This document shows, piece after piece, positions 40,397 through 52,074 of a stretch of DNA of 64,000 nucleotides (within the stretch, counting starts at the first letter, position 1; each line of letters starts with the position of its first letter). This DNA comes from Eublepharis macularius (Eukaryota > Chordata > Lepidosauria > Squamata > Eublepharidae). Both the position numbers and the translations under genes were made by a program. The DNA is taken from the NCBI RefSeq assembly GCF_028583425.1, contig NC_072793.1, positions 173,143,681-173,207,680 on the forward strand, in the 5' to 3' direction. The notes under the pieces are model-generated. The model was not told where the DNA came from. It worked only from the letters and a program-made list of their open reading frames with translations, and ran no database searches.

Positions 40397-42558
40397 GTAC
40401 TATGTTGTGTGTGCATGTGTTTGTGTAAGTGCGCACGCGTATGAATGTTCACTGGGGAAACATGCAGCAATCTGTAAAAGTGTATTTTTAGCTTCTCTAT
40501 GCCATCTCTCCAGATACTTGCTAAAACAGACCTTGATGACTTTTCTTTGGATCTAGGAGCTGGCCCAAAATTTTAGGGGTTCAGATTTGTCCATAACAAA
40601 TATCTTTATTGCTTCAAGCAGGTCTCTGGAAAGGGAGCTTATGTAAGTTTCTGGAATTTGCTTCATTTACTTATTTACTTATAAAAAATCTTATGCCCCT
40701 CTTTGGCCATTTATGGGTAAAGTATCCTGGCCAGGATGTCCAGGCTAGCATGATATTGTCAGATATTGTAAGTGGATTAGCCCTGGTTGGGAGACCAACA
40801 AGCAAGTCCAGGCTTTCTACACGGAGACAGATAAATGCAAAACACCTTTGTTTATTTCTTGCCTGGAAAACTATATGGCACAGTGGCAGTTGGTGAGGTT
40901 GTTTATTATTAAATGATTGATTGATTAATTAATTAATTAAATTTATAGTCCACTCTCACTGCCAACGGGCTCACGGCGGATTACAGCATACAAATAAATA
41001 CAGATAAGTTACAATAAAAAGCAATAAAATCACAGGTTCATACTCTAAATTCAGCAGCATAAAACAGGTGCTACGATCTCACTTTTAATGCCCCAGGTCG
41101 GGATTCCATTCATCCGTCCCTGCACCCCATAAAAGGAGGAGAGGGGGTGGAGGTGTGAGATTGCTATTTCAAATTGCTACTCATACGGGGGGGGCAATTG
41201 GTCGTATCTCCCCCCACCCCACCCCCGCTGATAGGTGACCAGGAGGGAGGCTAATTCAGTAGATCTAAGTGCTAACCTCAATCATACACCTGGCGGAACA
41301 TCTCTGTCTTGCAGGCCCACCGAAAAGACACAAGATCGTGGCAGGCCCAAATACCCTCAGACAGGTTGGGGCCAGGACTGAAAATGCTCTGGCCCTGGTC
41401 GAGGCCAGTCGAGCCTCCCTGGGGCCTGGGACCACCAATAGATGTTTACCTGCTGAGCTCTCCAGGGTATATACAAGAAGAGGCAGTCCTTCAGGTATGT
41501 TGGTCCCAGTCCGTTTAGGGCTTCATAGGTTAGAACCAAAACTCTGTACGTGATCCATAATTCCACGGGGAACCCATGTAGCTGCTGCAGAACTGGAGTC
41601 ATATGTGCCCTGTACAGGGTATCTGTTTGGAGTTGGTGGGGCCAATTTATGTCTCCCTCCCTCCAATCCTCTAGTCTGCCTTTGTAAATTGAGTTAGGCA
41701 CCCTGAGCCCAAATTATAATGTATCTTTGAGACTGCCAGCTCCCAAAATAGATGTAGAAGAGATGTCCCCTTGCATTAAACACACAAAAGCAACAGTGAT
41801 TGTATGAAGAACCTAATGTATAGCCAACCTGATATCGCTTAACTCGATTTCCCCAAGTAACCCATGTTACCCTACTTTCATCACTGCCAATAAAATTAGA
41901 ACAGTGAAGTATTCGAGCACTTAAAAACATTATATAAATAATAACAAAAACAGCAGCAGCATTTGATTTATATACCGCCCTTCAGAAAAACTTAACATCC
42001 ACTCAGAGTAGTTTACAAACTACTTGACTGGTTGATTTTTAAAATTTTGACTTAAACCCTTCCCTTCCCACCATATTAAAAAAGAATTAATATTGATCAC
42101 TTCAGATGTAGCAAGATCATTAGGCCAGTCACTTCTCACAGCTTAACCACTGGGTTTTTGTTAAGATAAAAGGGTGTTGAGAGGGGATGACCCTGGGGGC
42201 GAATTTGAACATAAAAGCCAGGGCCTGCTTCAACAACCAGGAACCAGGCCTCTGACAAAGGGAGGGGAGAATCTTTTCTTTAGAACTGAGCCTTTTCTTT
42301 CTCCTGTGGCAATTAGTTCCTCTTTAGCCAGCTTGGTGGAGTGGTTAAGAGCGCAGGACTCTGATTTGGAGAACTGGGTTTGATTCCTCACTCCTCCACT
42401 TGAAGCCAGCTGGGTGACCTTGGGTCAGTCACAGCTTCTAGCTCTCTCAGCCCCACCCACCTCACAGGGTGTTTTGTTGTGGGGATAATAATAACGTACT
42501 TTGTAAACCGCTCTGAGTGGGTGTTAGGTCATCCTGAAGGGCAGTATATAAATCAAAT

Positions 42559-42633
<75 letters not shown>

Positions 42634-45600
42634 TATGGCCCATACCTGACAGAGTAAAACCAGCCAATTGGAAGGCAGTGGTATCCAAGGGGGCCTCCAC
42701 TGCTATGGGGTCGCTATAAGTTGGCTGTGACTTGACAACATTTTACACACACATGTAAAGCAGTAGTTAAATGCCTACTTCTGTAAATGTTTTTAGCTTT
42801 CTGGTGTTAGTGGAACAAGTAATAGGATACGATCTTCTCTTTTTTGCCATTATCATCAGGGTTGTTCTGTGTATTTCTTTATAGCCATTCTTTAAAAATA
42901 CATTCCTCAAACAGGTCAGAAATCATAAAAATTAAAACTCAAATTCTACACACACACCCCTTAACTGTAGCCAAAGCAGCTTATTTAAAATAGGACCACT
43001 CACATCAGTTGCAGAACAGGCCTAAAGATAAAAGGAAGGGAAGGAGAAGGTGGCAGGGAAGGCCTTCTGAAGGCAGCTTGGCTGGGCTCCTGCTCTCTGG
43101 GCTGGGAGGGTCCTGGTACGTGTGGCTGGAATGCCCATAGTGGACTGTTCTCCAGTGACAGAAGGGAATTTGGGTTGCTAACTCCAGGTTAAGAAACTCC
43201 TAGAGATTTGGGGGCAGAGGGAGGAAAAGGTAAGGGGAAGGAACAGACCTCACTGGGGTATAATGCCCTAGAGTCCTGCCTCCAATGCCGTCATTAGCTA
43301 CAGAGAAATCAATCGCTGTAATCTGGAGATTAGTTGAGATTCTGGGAGATCTCCAGGTCCCACATGAAATGCTTTAAACAGACAGCAGAGATAGGGCTCT
43401 TCCTATACCACAATCGCGGGTCATCAATCAAGCATTTGGTCCTCTTAGATCAAAACTTCTCCCGTTTTATTGCCAGAGACAACCTTTGAATTACTGTGAT
43501 GGGCAAAAGGTTCCACCATGCCCAAAGGATGGGTTTTGCCCTATAAAACAGTTGCCTCTCCACCCCCAGTGTGTATGTATCTTTGAATCCTATGCACACC
43601 CTTAGATGATGCGTCTGAACCACCCCTTCTTGCTACGAAGCGCAGGTTGCATCAAAGCTGCTTTCCTACAGACATCCAAGACTGATAACTATCACCCTTC
43701 TTCTGAATTGCTTTCCCACTTCCTCCTGTTTTCTGGTTAGCTGTATGTATATGCTGTATGTATTTTCTGTGTGTTTGCCAACCTAATACTTTTTAATAAA
43801 AACCATTCCTGTTGAACATCTGCCTGCTAACTAAAGAGTTCCCTAGAGGAATGATCCAGTATACACCGGTGAAAAGATCCTAGTTACCCTCCTGTCACTG
43901 CCTCTCCTTGTTGTTAATTCCTCCAACTCACAAAGAGACCACCTATTTGGGTAACACTAGGATCAGTTTATGGGACTGGATCTGCCTGTGGGCCTTCTCC
44001 CAGCCCCTGCTCAGGACCTCCACAGACTCACTGAGCTCTGCTGCTGAGGAGGAATAGCAATGGGCATCCCGCACTTGTTTATGGCTCCCCCCTCCAGATC
44101 TCTGAATGATTTCTCCCAGTGTTTCCTTCTCCTTCCAGAGTCCAGTGTCCTTTGAAGAGGTGGCTGTGTATTTCACCCAGGAGGAGTGGACCTTACTGCA
44201 CCCAACCCAAAGGGCTCTCTACAAGGAAGTCATGCTGGAGAATTTTGGGAACGTGGCCTCTCTGGGTGAGGATCCCTTTTCTCCTTGCTATGCAGAGTGA
44301 CTGTAAGGAAGTCCTTAGTGAGGAAGGTTGTGGTCCACGTGTCTCTCCTGTGCCACTGGCTGATCTCTGCCCCCCTCCATGATCCTTCCTCTGAAGTGGG
44401 AGGGGTTGTGGGTTCTCTTTGCAGAGGGGGATCCCCTGCCTTGCGATTCTGTGTCTCAGCGACATGAGATACTTGGTCTGGAAAAGGCAAAGCCGTCTAA
44501 GCAGGGGCTTCCTTCTAGTTTGGGCCTTGCCTTATGTGGGCTGAGAGCTCTGCTGGATTCTGCGCCCCTGATTTGTTCTCAGCTGGCATTTCAATCTCAG
44601 CTGGGCCAGGAGCAGGCACAGAACTGCCAGTGCCAGATGGATAATTCTTGACCTCCACCCCCACACCTATTACTTGTCTTTTTTGTATTTCTGGAGGAAT
44701 ACAGGAAACCTGTCTTGAAATCCCTGGATGTATGTGCATCAGAAAAAAGATTATTTTATTTTTCTCTCGTTAAAAAGCACCTCAGATTGTCAAACCTGAA
44801 CTCATCTCCTGGCTGGAAGAGGACCAAGAGTTGTTTCTCCTGATCTCTGATGAAGAGGAGGAACTGGCAGGTAGCTATTTTGATCTGTCTTGGGATTATG
44901 AGTTCCCTGAGCTTCCTTCTAAAGGCTGGTGAATTTCTGAGGCCCCTCATTTGCTCTGAGATCCCTTTAACTGGAGATGCAAGATATTGAATCAGGGATC
45001 TGATGCATGGAAAGCATATACTTTACTACAGAGGACAGCCAAAGAAACTTCAGACAACACTCATGTGTGCCTGTATACAGCTATGGTGTTGCCTGATTTA
45101 TAGTACTGTGTGCAGTTCTGGTCACCGTTTCCCTAAAAGGACATTGCAGAGCTGGAAGAAGTCTAGAAGAGGGCAACGAAGATGATTAGGGGGTTGGAGC
45201 ACCTTTCCTGTGAGGAAAGGCTGCAGAGTCTGGGACTTTTCAGTTTAGAAAGAGACAGCTGAAGAGAGGGGACATGATAGAGGTGGACAGAGAGAACTTT
45301 TTCTCCCTCCTCCAAAATACTAGAATTCAAGGGCATTCTATACCAGGCTTGCTGAACAGCTTGATTAGAAAAGATAGAGGAGAAGAGAAGCAGGGTGTTG
45401 GCGAGATAAGCCAGGGAGGGTCCAGAAACCTCATTGACCTAAATCCTGCAATTCTCCAAGTCATGGAGGGGCAGCCTGGCTGACTGACTGTCTGGTAATT
45501 TTCAGGCTCCTGCCTGACTGGCATCCATCTTGTCAAGTGGTGCCTTATGCTTATGGCATAGGGGTGCTTATAGCCATAAACTGCCCCTGCAGTGTGAGGA

Positions 45601-47182
45601 GGGGTCTGACTGCTAACTTGTTGAAGCAGCCTTAATGGAAAGAATTTCGTGTTCTTCAGGAAGTCCCATTCCTTGTGCTTAATGGGAGGAGGAGAAAGGA
45701 TGTGGGTTCTCTCTTACCAACCTCCCAGATCAGTCAGCTGATCTGTACTTGGGTAGAGATTCATTGGCTTTCTTGTACACCTTCTGGCAGCTCTTCGGAC
45801 CTCCAGTTAATCTCAGAGAATGGTCACTCTGCTAATAACTGTTTCCGTGCTAATTACATTTTCTATTGATCAGCAGTAAATTTAATTCAATTCCTATTGG
45901 CACATCCTGCTATTTTCACTGTATTCATACCAGGTGTCTGGTTTTTTTTTTCTCAGTGGAAGAAAGTTGGGAGTCAGTGAATGAAATGGAAGAGGATCAG
46001 GTGATGGGAATAGAAGATAAGTTTCCAGATGTGCAAGAGACAGCTGGATATTATGAAAGATGGATGGAGGAGGAAGAGAACCAGATGTATACAGGAAGGA
46101 ATAATTTCACTCTTTTACAAGGGCATGAAATTCCACTACTTCAAAAAACATACGAAGGAGACAACAGGAATCAGCACAATATAAGTGAAGAGAGAATTTC
46201 TGAAAATCTGGCCGTTAATATGCATTTAAACACTTACGATGGAGAGAAAATGTTTGAATGCCTGGAGTGTGGGAAAAGCTTTGTGAGGAAAGATAATCTA
46301 ATGTCCCATCTGAGAATTCACACAGGAGAGAAACCATATCAATGCCCAGAATGTGGGAAAAGGTTTGGGTGGAAAAAAAATCTAACATCCCATCGAAGAA
46401 TTCACACAGGGGAAAAACCATATAAATGCCTGGAGTGTGGAAAGAGCTTCAGTGAGAATGGAAACCTTATTTCCCATCAAACTATTCACACAGGGGAGAA
46501 ACCATATAAATGCCCGGAGTGTGGGAAAAGCTTTGGGCGGAAAGATAGCCTAATGTCCCATCAGAGAATTCATACCGGGGAGAAACCGTTTAAATGCCCA
46601 GAATGTGGGAAAAGGTTTGCATGGAAAAACAATCTACTATCCCATCAAACAATTCACACAGGGGAAAAACCATATAAATGTCTGGAGTGTGGTAAAAGCT
46701 TCAGTCAATGTCGAGGCCTTTCTTCTCATCAAAAAATTCACATAGGTGAGAAAAAGTATAAATGCTTGAAGTGTGGGAAAAGTTTCAGTCGGAACGGATA
46801 CCTTACTTACCATGAAAGCATTCACATAGGGCAGAAACCATATAAATGCCTGGAGTGTGGGAAAAGCTTCAGCCACAGCGTAAGCCTTATTATCCATCAA
46901 AGCATTCATATGGGAGAGAAGCCATATAAATGTCTGGAGTGTGGGAAAAGCTTTGGACGGAAAGATAACCTAATGTCCCATCAAAGAATTCACACAGGGG
47001 AGAAACCATATAAATGCCCTGAGTGTGGAAAAAGCTTTCGATGGAAAGATAACCTAACATCCCATCAAAGAATTCATACAGGGGAAAAACCATATAAATG
47101 TCTGGAATGTGGGAAAAACTTCTGTCAGATTAGAAGCCTCACTGACCATCAGAGAATTCACACAAGGGAGAAAAAAATATAA
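40311..47182 (+). CDS. KRAB C2H2 zinc-finger gene 3, 11 fingers
   Basis: Probable nuclear DNA-binding repressor. Exons: 40311-40396, KRAB-A 44139-44265, KRAB-B-like 44778-44870, fingers 45957-47182. If translation starts at the ATG in context gccgccATGc at 40382, the protein is 486 residues beginning [17 protein letters not shown]. Phases agree across all junctions. KRAB-A is complete ([13 protein letters not shown]...[12 protein letters not shown]). The KRAB-B-like exon gives [14 protein letters not shown] and an acidic tail. The finger exon has an acidic linker of about 100 residues, then 11 fingers. The array ends early at a frameshifting A7 run at 47171-47177 just before TAA. Two worn finger units follow in the shifted frame (47178-47396). 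No SCAN exon is present. Paralog of gene 4. Confidence 0.85.
40715..40890 (+). repeat. Degraded 5S-derived SINE
   Basis: 'agatattg...gattagccctggttggga' with 'gaccaacaagcaagtccagg' tracks the order of the 5S SINE with many changes. It is also at 54035-54200, so it is older than the duplication. Confidence 0.5.
40903..41617 (-). repeat. L2-like LINE 3' part, private to the left copy
   Basis: On the minus strand a worn coding stretch includes [13 protein letters not shown], then [20 protein letters not shown], typical of L2 ORF2 C-termini. The tail 'gtaatccgccgtgagcccgt' and (AATT)n is at the left end. In the right copy the flanks are joined without it near 54225. Confidence 0.7.
41957..42022 (-). 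repeat. MIR-like SINE 3' tail
   Basis: 'gatttatataccgcccttca' and 'ccactcagagtagtttacaa' are the reversed tail of the family at 8604. Confidence 0.7.
42325..42633 (+). repeat. MIR-like SINE with (CGT)n(CAT)n tail, private to left copy
   Basis: A full SINE is followed by a 74-bp triplet run (42560-42633) that changes from CGT to CAT units. In the right copy the flanks 'ggcaattggttcttcttctc' run straight through at 56815, so the SINE arrived after the duplication or was lost precisely from the right copy. Confidence 0.85.
42650..42760 (+). repeat. BovB-like SINE tail
   Basis: 'tggggtcgctataagttggc' followed by 'tgtgacttgacaacatttta' and CA repeats is the BovB-type 3' end found in Sauria SINEs. 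The counterpart in the right copy is split: 56835-56892 and 57347-57420. Confidence 0.6.
43175..43375 (+). mobile_element. GGTTGCC-type MITE
   Basis: 'gggttgctaactccaggtta', 'tcctagagatttgggggcag' and 'gagatctccaggtccc' are the full length pattern of the MITE family seen reversed at 38398. It has no counterpart in the right copy. Confidence 0.65.
43376..44138. other. Intron of gene 3, mostly private sequence
   Basis: 43390-43955 is not matched in the right copy. It has a poly(A)-signal-like 'ttttaataaaaacc' near 43795 and could be an LTR-type fossil, but ends are not recognisable. From 43960 the match to gene 4's intron resumes. Confidence 0.35.
44139..44265 (+). CDS. Gene 3 KRAB-A exon (127 bp)
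   Basis: Between 'tctccttccag' and 'gtgagg' the exon encodes [20 protein letters not shown] and ends NFGNVASLG. It differs from gene 4's exon at a few positions (H to R and T to A near LLxPxQ, Y to R before FTQ). Confidence 0.92.
44778..44870 (+). CDS. Gene 3 KRAB-B-like exon
   Basis: 93 bp, phase 1 in and out, acceptor 'ctctcgttaaaaag' with a weak pyrimidine tract, donor 'ggcag|gtagct'. Encodes [18 protein letters not shown] and a leucine-rich acidic end. The weak acceptor is shared by gene 4. Confidence 0.8.
44955..45060 (-). repeat. tRNA-derived SINE head fragment
   Basis: 'gatccctttaactggagatg' with 'tattgaatcagggatctg' matches the reversed head of the SINE at 28490. Also present at 59885-59975. 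Confidence 0.6.
45080..45360 (+). repeat. CR1 LINE fragment in gene 3 intron
   Basis: 'tgtgcagttctggtcaccgt', 'gaagatgattagggggttgg' and 'aggaaaggctgcagagtctg'. The copy at 60000 is its duplicate and is longer at the 3' side. Confidence 0.8.
45361..45956. other. Last intron of gene 3, no named repeat
   Basis: It is matched in pieces at 62010-62590. It ends with a long pyrimidine tract 'ggttttttttttctcag'. Confidence 0.5.
45957..47182 (+). CDS. Gene 3 terminal exon, linker plus 11 fingers
   Basis: The linker begins [18 protein letters not shown]. Finger contact residues (-1,2,3,6) in order: RDNS, WKNS, EGNS, RDSS, WNNS, QRGS, RGYY, HVSI, RDNS, WDNS, QRSD. Fingers 1 and 9, and 2 and 10, form similar pairs, suggesting an internal block duplication. 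The last linker reads TREKKI and stop. Confidence 0.92.
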
Positions 47183-47396
47183 ATGGCTGGAGTGTGGAAA
47201 AACCATCCATCAAAGTTCACACCGTACTTTTCTGCCAAAAATTCAAATAAAAGAAAAAAATATAAAAACCAGAAGTTTAGGGAAAGCTTTAGGTGGACAG
47301 ATAATATCCCTTGAAAGAATTCACATTGGGTTGAAAAGAAATAAATGCCTGGAGTGTGGAGAATGCTTCAGTGGGAGTGTAAACCTTACATATTAA
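47178..47396 (+). pseudogene. Worn finger units past the gene 3 stop
   Basis: In the frame shifted by one base from the coding frame, the sequence reads [17 protein letters not shown], then a worn unit, then NKCLECGECFSGSVNLTY and TAA. These are former fingers, now untranslated. They show that the array was longer before the A7 slip. Confidence 0.75.
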
Positions 47397-47476
47397 ATAA
47401 TCATACAGAAAAAAAACACCATATGTATGTTTAAAGTGTGGAAAGGAAATGGCATTAGAAAATTAGAAAGCAATGC

Positions 47477-47500
47477 AATAAAAATACCTCTAACAATAAA
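47477..47500 (+). terminator. Candidate poly(A) signals of gene 3
   Basis: AATAAA occurs at 47477-47482 and 47495-47500, about 300 bp after the stop and shortly before a T-rich stretch. This is a plausible 3' end; no transcript evidence is available here. Confidence 0.5.
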
Positions 47501-47754
47501 AGGATGAATCTGTCTTTTCATCTCTCTGAAAATAAGGTTAGGAGTCTCAAAAGTAGGGCTCCCCTACTTCAGAGTGATGGTGGGATTTGCAGTGCCAAAA
47601 TTGAAGGGAATCAGAACGTACTTGCCAGGTTATTTTGATAATTCCGCATTTGTATTTGCAGTGGAAACAAAGGTTTTCTCATGAGGAGCCAAGAAGCGCT
47701 GTCAGCACAGACAAGAAAGGTGGAAAATAGCCCCTCTGTGCAAAACCTATCAGA

Positions 47755-47945
47755 ACCCGTGTGGTGTAGTGGTTAGAGTGTCTGGCTAGGATCTAAGAGT
47801 CCCAGATTCAGATCCCGCCTCTGCCATGGAAGCTTGATAAGTGATCTTGGCCCTTCTAATATAACACCTTGCAGGGTTGTTGTTGTGAAGATAAACTGGA
47901 GGACAGGAGACTAATGTGAGCCGTTTTGGGTCCCTTTGGATAGAA
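47755..47945 (+). repeat. MIR-like SINE, second subfamily
   Basis: 'gtgtggtgtagtggttagag', 'cccagattcagatcccgcct' and 'gcagggttgttgttgtgaag' form the head and core. The tail is worn. Confidence 0.75.
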
Positions 47946-48241
47946 AGGTCACTCACTGGATTTAGAGATCGTAGACAGAGAATTTCAGGTGATACTTCTT
48001 CAGGAAACTTGGGATCAGCATCTTTTTATTTTTATCTCTATAAGAGGATGTAGTATTGTAGGTTATTGTTTAGTCAATTTTGCTGCTCTTTAATCTCTGT
48101 CTTTGGAGTTGGTGAATTCCACGGAGGTGATGATTTGCCTCTTTACCTATCCTGTCCTCTTTTGGAAAAGGTTCACAGGGCCATTCAGAAATGTCCCCTT
48201 GTCTTCAGCCTTAGGTTATCTTTTGAAAGTAGTCTTGGACT

Positions 48242-49078
48242 CAACGTCCAAAAAAGTGAGGAAATATTGGATAGAAATACATGAAAAAATGGGAAAGATA
48301 CTAAACTTTCACTTTGTGTTGTATCCTGTGGTGGAGAGTGCCCTCAAGTCATAGATGACTTATGGCAACCCCAGTGGAGTTTTCATGGCAAGAGACTATC
48401 AGAGGTGGTTTGTCATTTCCTACCTCTGTAATCCTGGTCTTTGTTGGAGGTCTCCCATCCAAGTACTAACCAAGGTGACCCTGCTTAGCTTCTGAGATCT
48501 GACAAGATCAGGCTTGCCTGGGCTATCCAAATCTGGGCATGTTGAACTCCAAAAATATGTTATTAAACATCTTAGCAAGTAATATTATTAAAATACATAG
48601 TGAACTATTTAAATATATTATGACAGCAGCAAGAGAAGTATATGCAGCAAAATGGAAGGCAGACTGCTGTCTAGATTTGACAGAATGGATGAATAAATTA
48701 TATGAATATGCGTCAATGGCAAAATTAACATCTTATAGACATAATAGGCCAATCCTAGAATTTCAGGAAAAATTGAAAGCTTTTTTTGATCACATAGCTG
48801 AAAATTAAGAGTAACTAAATACAGTTATCAAAAAATAGATTAGTTTTCAAATTTCTAAATCAAAATGTAGAATATAAATGTATCTTAATATAAGCAAGTA
48901 TCATTGTAACAGATGGTGTTTTTAAAAATTTAATGAAGGGGGTGATGGGGAGAAATACTTTGTGTTTTATATACTCTGTTATATATAACTGTCTCTGATT
49001 TATACAACTATGTTATACAATTCCTTTTTCTGTATTGCTTCTTATTATTCTGTTTTTCAAAATAAAAAAATATTTTAA
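48242..49078 (+). repeat. 5'-truncated L1 with 16-bp target duplication and nested SINE
   Basis: The 16-mer 'aaagtagtcttggact' is present at 48226-48241 and 49079-49094. Inside, the coding remains read VRKYWIEIHEKMGKILNF, then after the SINE KNMLLNILASN and AAREVYAAKWKADCC, the end of L1 ORF2. A poly(A)-like end precedes the right repeat. A reversed 5S-type SINE (about 48335-48535) splits it. Confidence 0.9.
48335..48535 (-). repeat. 5S-derived SINE inside the L1
   Basis: Reversed 5S-like head ('tcccatccaagtactaacca', 'tgcttagcttctgagatctg') and BovB-like tail ('catagatgacttatggcaac'). It interrupts the L1 coding remains and so is younger than the L1. Confidence 0.85.
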
Positions 49079-49212
49079 AAAGTAGTCTTGGACTAAAAAA
49101 ATGTCAGACTTTGTATACGTTGATGAGCACCAACCATCTGTCTGCTTTCTAGATTGCTGGGAATTTTCTATCCATTTTTACTTAACACATTTGTTTGTAA
49201 AGCAGTTCCAAG

Positions 49213-49805
49213 AAATAATTGCTTATTTAAAAAAAGTTTTATTTGAAAAGAATAAATAGAAATGTCAATAGAACCTGCACAGAAACTTATACAAAATACA
49301 AAGCACTACATTTAAGTTACAACAGCAAAGTATATTCACTATATGTAACAACACAACTAGGTTATATAATAGTTCTCTTCCCCTCTCCTTGATTGCTTAT
49401 ACCTAAACTTTAATATCAACCATTTTTAATCAGTCATCTTTCCCATATTTTATCTCTATATTATGATTACCTTAATTTTTCTTAGTTTCGACCTAAATAA
49501 TCAAAGAAATTATTCCTTTTTTCTTGGAATTCTGATATTGGTCTATTGTGCACAGAGGAAGTTTGTCTATCCACTCAAGCGCATCACGGCAAGAGTCTGT
49601 TTTCCATTTTGCTGCATATAGTACTCTTGTACCTGTCACCACGTACTGGAGTTCTCCCTGTTCTTTTGTAACATTACTTGGTAAAATATTTAATAGCATA
49701 TTTTCCAGACTTGGCTCAAAACCTGAGCTTGAAGATCTTCTGCATCTCTCATGTATTTTTAACCAATATCTTTGTGCTTCCTTGCATGTCCACCACATGT
49801 GATAA
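49213..49805 (-). repeat. 5'-truncated L1 LINE
   Basis: On the minus strand the coding remains read MWWTCKEAQRYWLKIHE, LENMLLNILPSNVTKEQGEL and VLYAAKWKTDSCRDALEWID, the end of L1 ORF2. It lies at the left edge of the duplicated block that starts near 49810. Confidence 0.85.
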
Positions 49806-49809
49806 AACG

Positions 49810-51185
49810 TTGCTCCCCCTTATGAGCCAACACTGAGGCCTGAAAGACCCCCAATGTATCCCTGAGGATCTCCTCTGAGAAGACTCTTGAGTGTCAATGG
49901 GGGGAACACTTAGCTAGACTGTACTGGGAGACCTCATTGCCTGATATACAGAAAGAAGGAACCTGCCACACAATTGAGTAGCTACCTTCTCTCCCTCTTC
50001 ATAAGCCTGAAGGATGTCTCCTTTGAGAACATTAAATGCTTATTTGAAGTGGGGGGGGGACCAAACACACAGTTTTTAGCATGTCTGACAACAAGAAATA
50101 TGCAGGGATTCAAAGCTGCCCCAAAGTGGGAAAGAATGGATGGAAACCTCTCCCTGAACATTAAATATGCAGTGGATTACTGTTGTTAATGAGAAGTGCC
50201 AAATTTCTGCCAGAATGTGGCCTCTGCTTCCTCAGTGTGTGTATTGAAATCATCCTGGACAGAGGAAAAGTAAACAGGGTATTTCTCAGACACAGAATGG
50301 AGGAAAGAAACCCCAAGCACTCCAAGGGCAATCTGGGGAACCTTCATCCAAGCCTGAAGTCGCCTACTGAAGCTTCCATGAAGAACTTCCAGATAACAGC
50401 TCCATGTTCCTGTGATGAGACTCCATAATCTCGTTAGCCCAGAAGAGTGGGGTGTCAGTGAGAAAGCACCAGAAGAAAGAGGGGCTGGCTTTCTCTAGCA
50501 CTTCCCACTGAATTTATGATGTCTTATTCTTACCATTCAAGTTTTAGATATCTCACTTTTTGGGCCACATTATGAATATTTATAAATTTTACAACTGAAT
50601 TAGTAGACAGTTTCTGAGGAATTTGGGTCTGACGAATCAGTCCAAAGAAGCTGAAGGGCAATAGGTTCAGAACAAACAAAAGGAAATAGTTCTTTACTCG
50701 ATGAGTAATTAAACTGTGGAATTCGCTGCCCAAAGACATAACGACTGCTAAGAGCACAGATAGCTTTCGAATGGGGTTAAACAAATTCATGGAGGAGAGG
50801 TTCATCAAGGGCTACTAGCCATAGTGACTGAAGGGAGCCTCCATGTTCAGAGGCAGTCAGTCTCTGAATATCCATGCCAGGAGGCAGCATCAGGGGAAGG
50901 CCTCAGCCTCTGTGACATATTGTTGGCCTTCTGTAGTAACTGGTTGTCCACTGTGTGAGAGAAGAACCTGGACTACTACTAGATGGATCACTGCTCTGTT
51001 CCAGCAGGCCTCTTATATGTATTTTGTAGGAAAGCTTTCATATATGAGAAGTATGGAGATTGGTACTGACCACAAAGAAGAAGAATAGTATTTATATAAT
51101 GTTTCCGAGAGCTTAAAGTTCTTCACCCTGCATTTTATTTTTCAGCTTCTTGAATAGAAAAACCCTTTCTCCTCACTGAACCTTT
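49810..51185. repeat. Segmental duplication block I, right copy (gene 2 intron remains)
   Basis: Matches 24420-25172 then, after a gap, 27835-28412. The gene 2 KRAB-A and short linker exons and the L1 of the left copy are absent. At about 51185 the sequence jumps to the counterpart of 36480, so a further 8 kb is absent. Confidence 0.85.
50640..51020 (+). repeat. CR1 LINE 3' fragment
   Basis: 'acaaacaaaaggaaatagtt', 'tgtggaattcgctgcccaaa', 'tcatggaggagaggttcatc' and 'ggcagcatcaggggaaggcc'. Counterpart of 27835-28250 but 5'-shortened. Confidence 0.8.
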
Positions 51186-52074
51186 GGAAGCATTGCATTG
51201 GACTAATCAGCCTAAACCTTTTCACCTTTCTCCAGTTTCAAGTGTTTGGCATAAGAACATAGGACTGGAGCCCACAAGGATCAGAGATTTCTCCCACATT
51301 TTCTCCCCCCAAAAGTCCTACTAAACATGGGTGGGGGCTGCAGTGGCAAATGCCCCCTTCCCAGTGAGCCGGTCCAAGGCTGTGCTCCACCTGGCTTGTG
51401 CTGTTTTGGGGGGCGGGAAGCAGGTTAGTCAGTCAAATGCAGCTATTGGGCAATCTGGAAAGCCGCACCTTTCCCCTCCCCCCATCCCACTGCAGGGCTG
51501 TAAATCCTTCAGTGAAGTTTATATTGTGTTAGATGACATTTGTCACCTGCCCTTTCTCTCTCCCCGGGTCCCTTAATTGGCGAGATTCTCTAAGGGTTAA
51601 AGAGAAAGAGCTCAGAGTCCTAGAGAGGCAAATGGTGAATGTGTGGGGGGAAGATATAGGAGAACCATTTCCTGCCCTACCCCCTCTTTGCAGAAGCGGC
51701 TTGTGGGTTTCTCACACGGCTGCTTGAAGGGCTGAAGGGGGATCTGGTGAGCTCAGAGGGGCTTGAGCGGGGAGAAGGGAGATACTGGGGACGGCAATGC
51801 AAGATCCAAAACAGAAAGAGGCGGGGGGGGGGAGCAGGGGTGAAAGAGAGCCACTTCCCCAGTTCCCATCCTGTCTAACTTCTCTCTCTGGAATCCCTGT
51901 TTCCTTATATAAATATGTTTCCATATTTGAATATGTAAAAATATAATTTTAAATTTTCCTTTGATGTTCTAACCACCTGGTGAAGATTTTGTAGGAACTG
52001 CCTTTTGCCTTCAATGCACTTGGAGCATCAGAAAACAAAATTAACTGCTGGTTCGGTCTGCCAGATTCCCGTTG

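Larger units (their letters stand above)
36480..47400. repeat. Segmental duplication block II, left copy
   Basis: From about 36480 to the end of gene 3 the sequence recurs in order at 51185-64000, with insertions and deletions private to each side. Anchors: 'gggctgcatccacatggagg' (38265 and 52480), 'gaagcaacgaaaaaacaccc' (40311 and 53658), the KRAB-A exon (44139 and 59068) and the CR1 (45080 and 60010). Confidence 0.88.
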
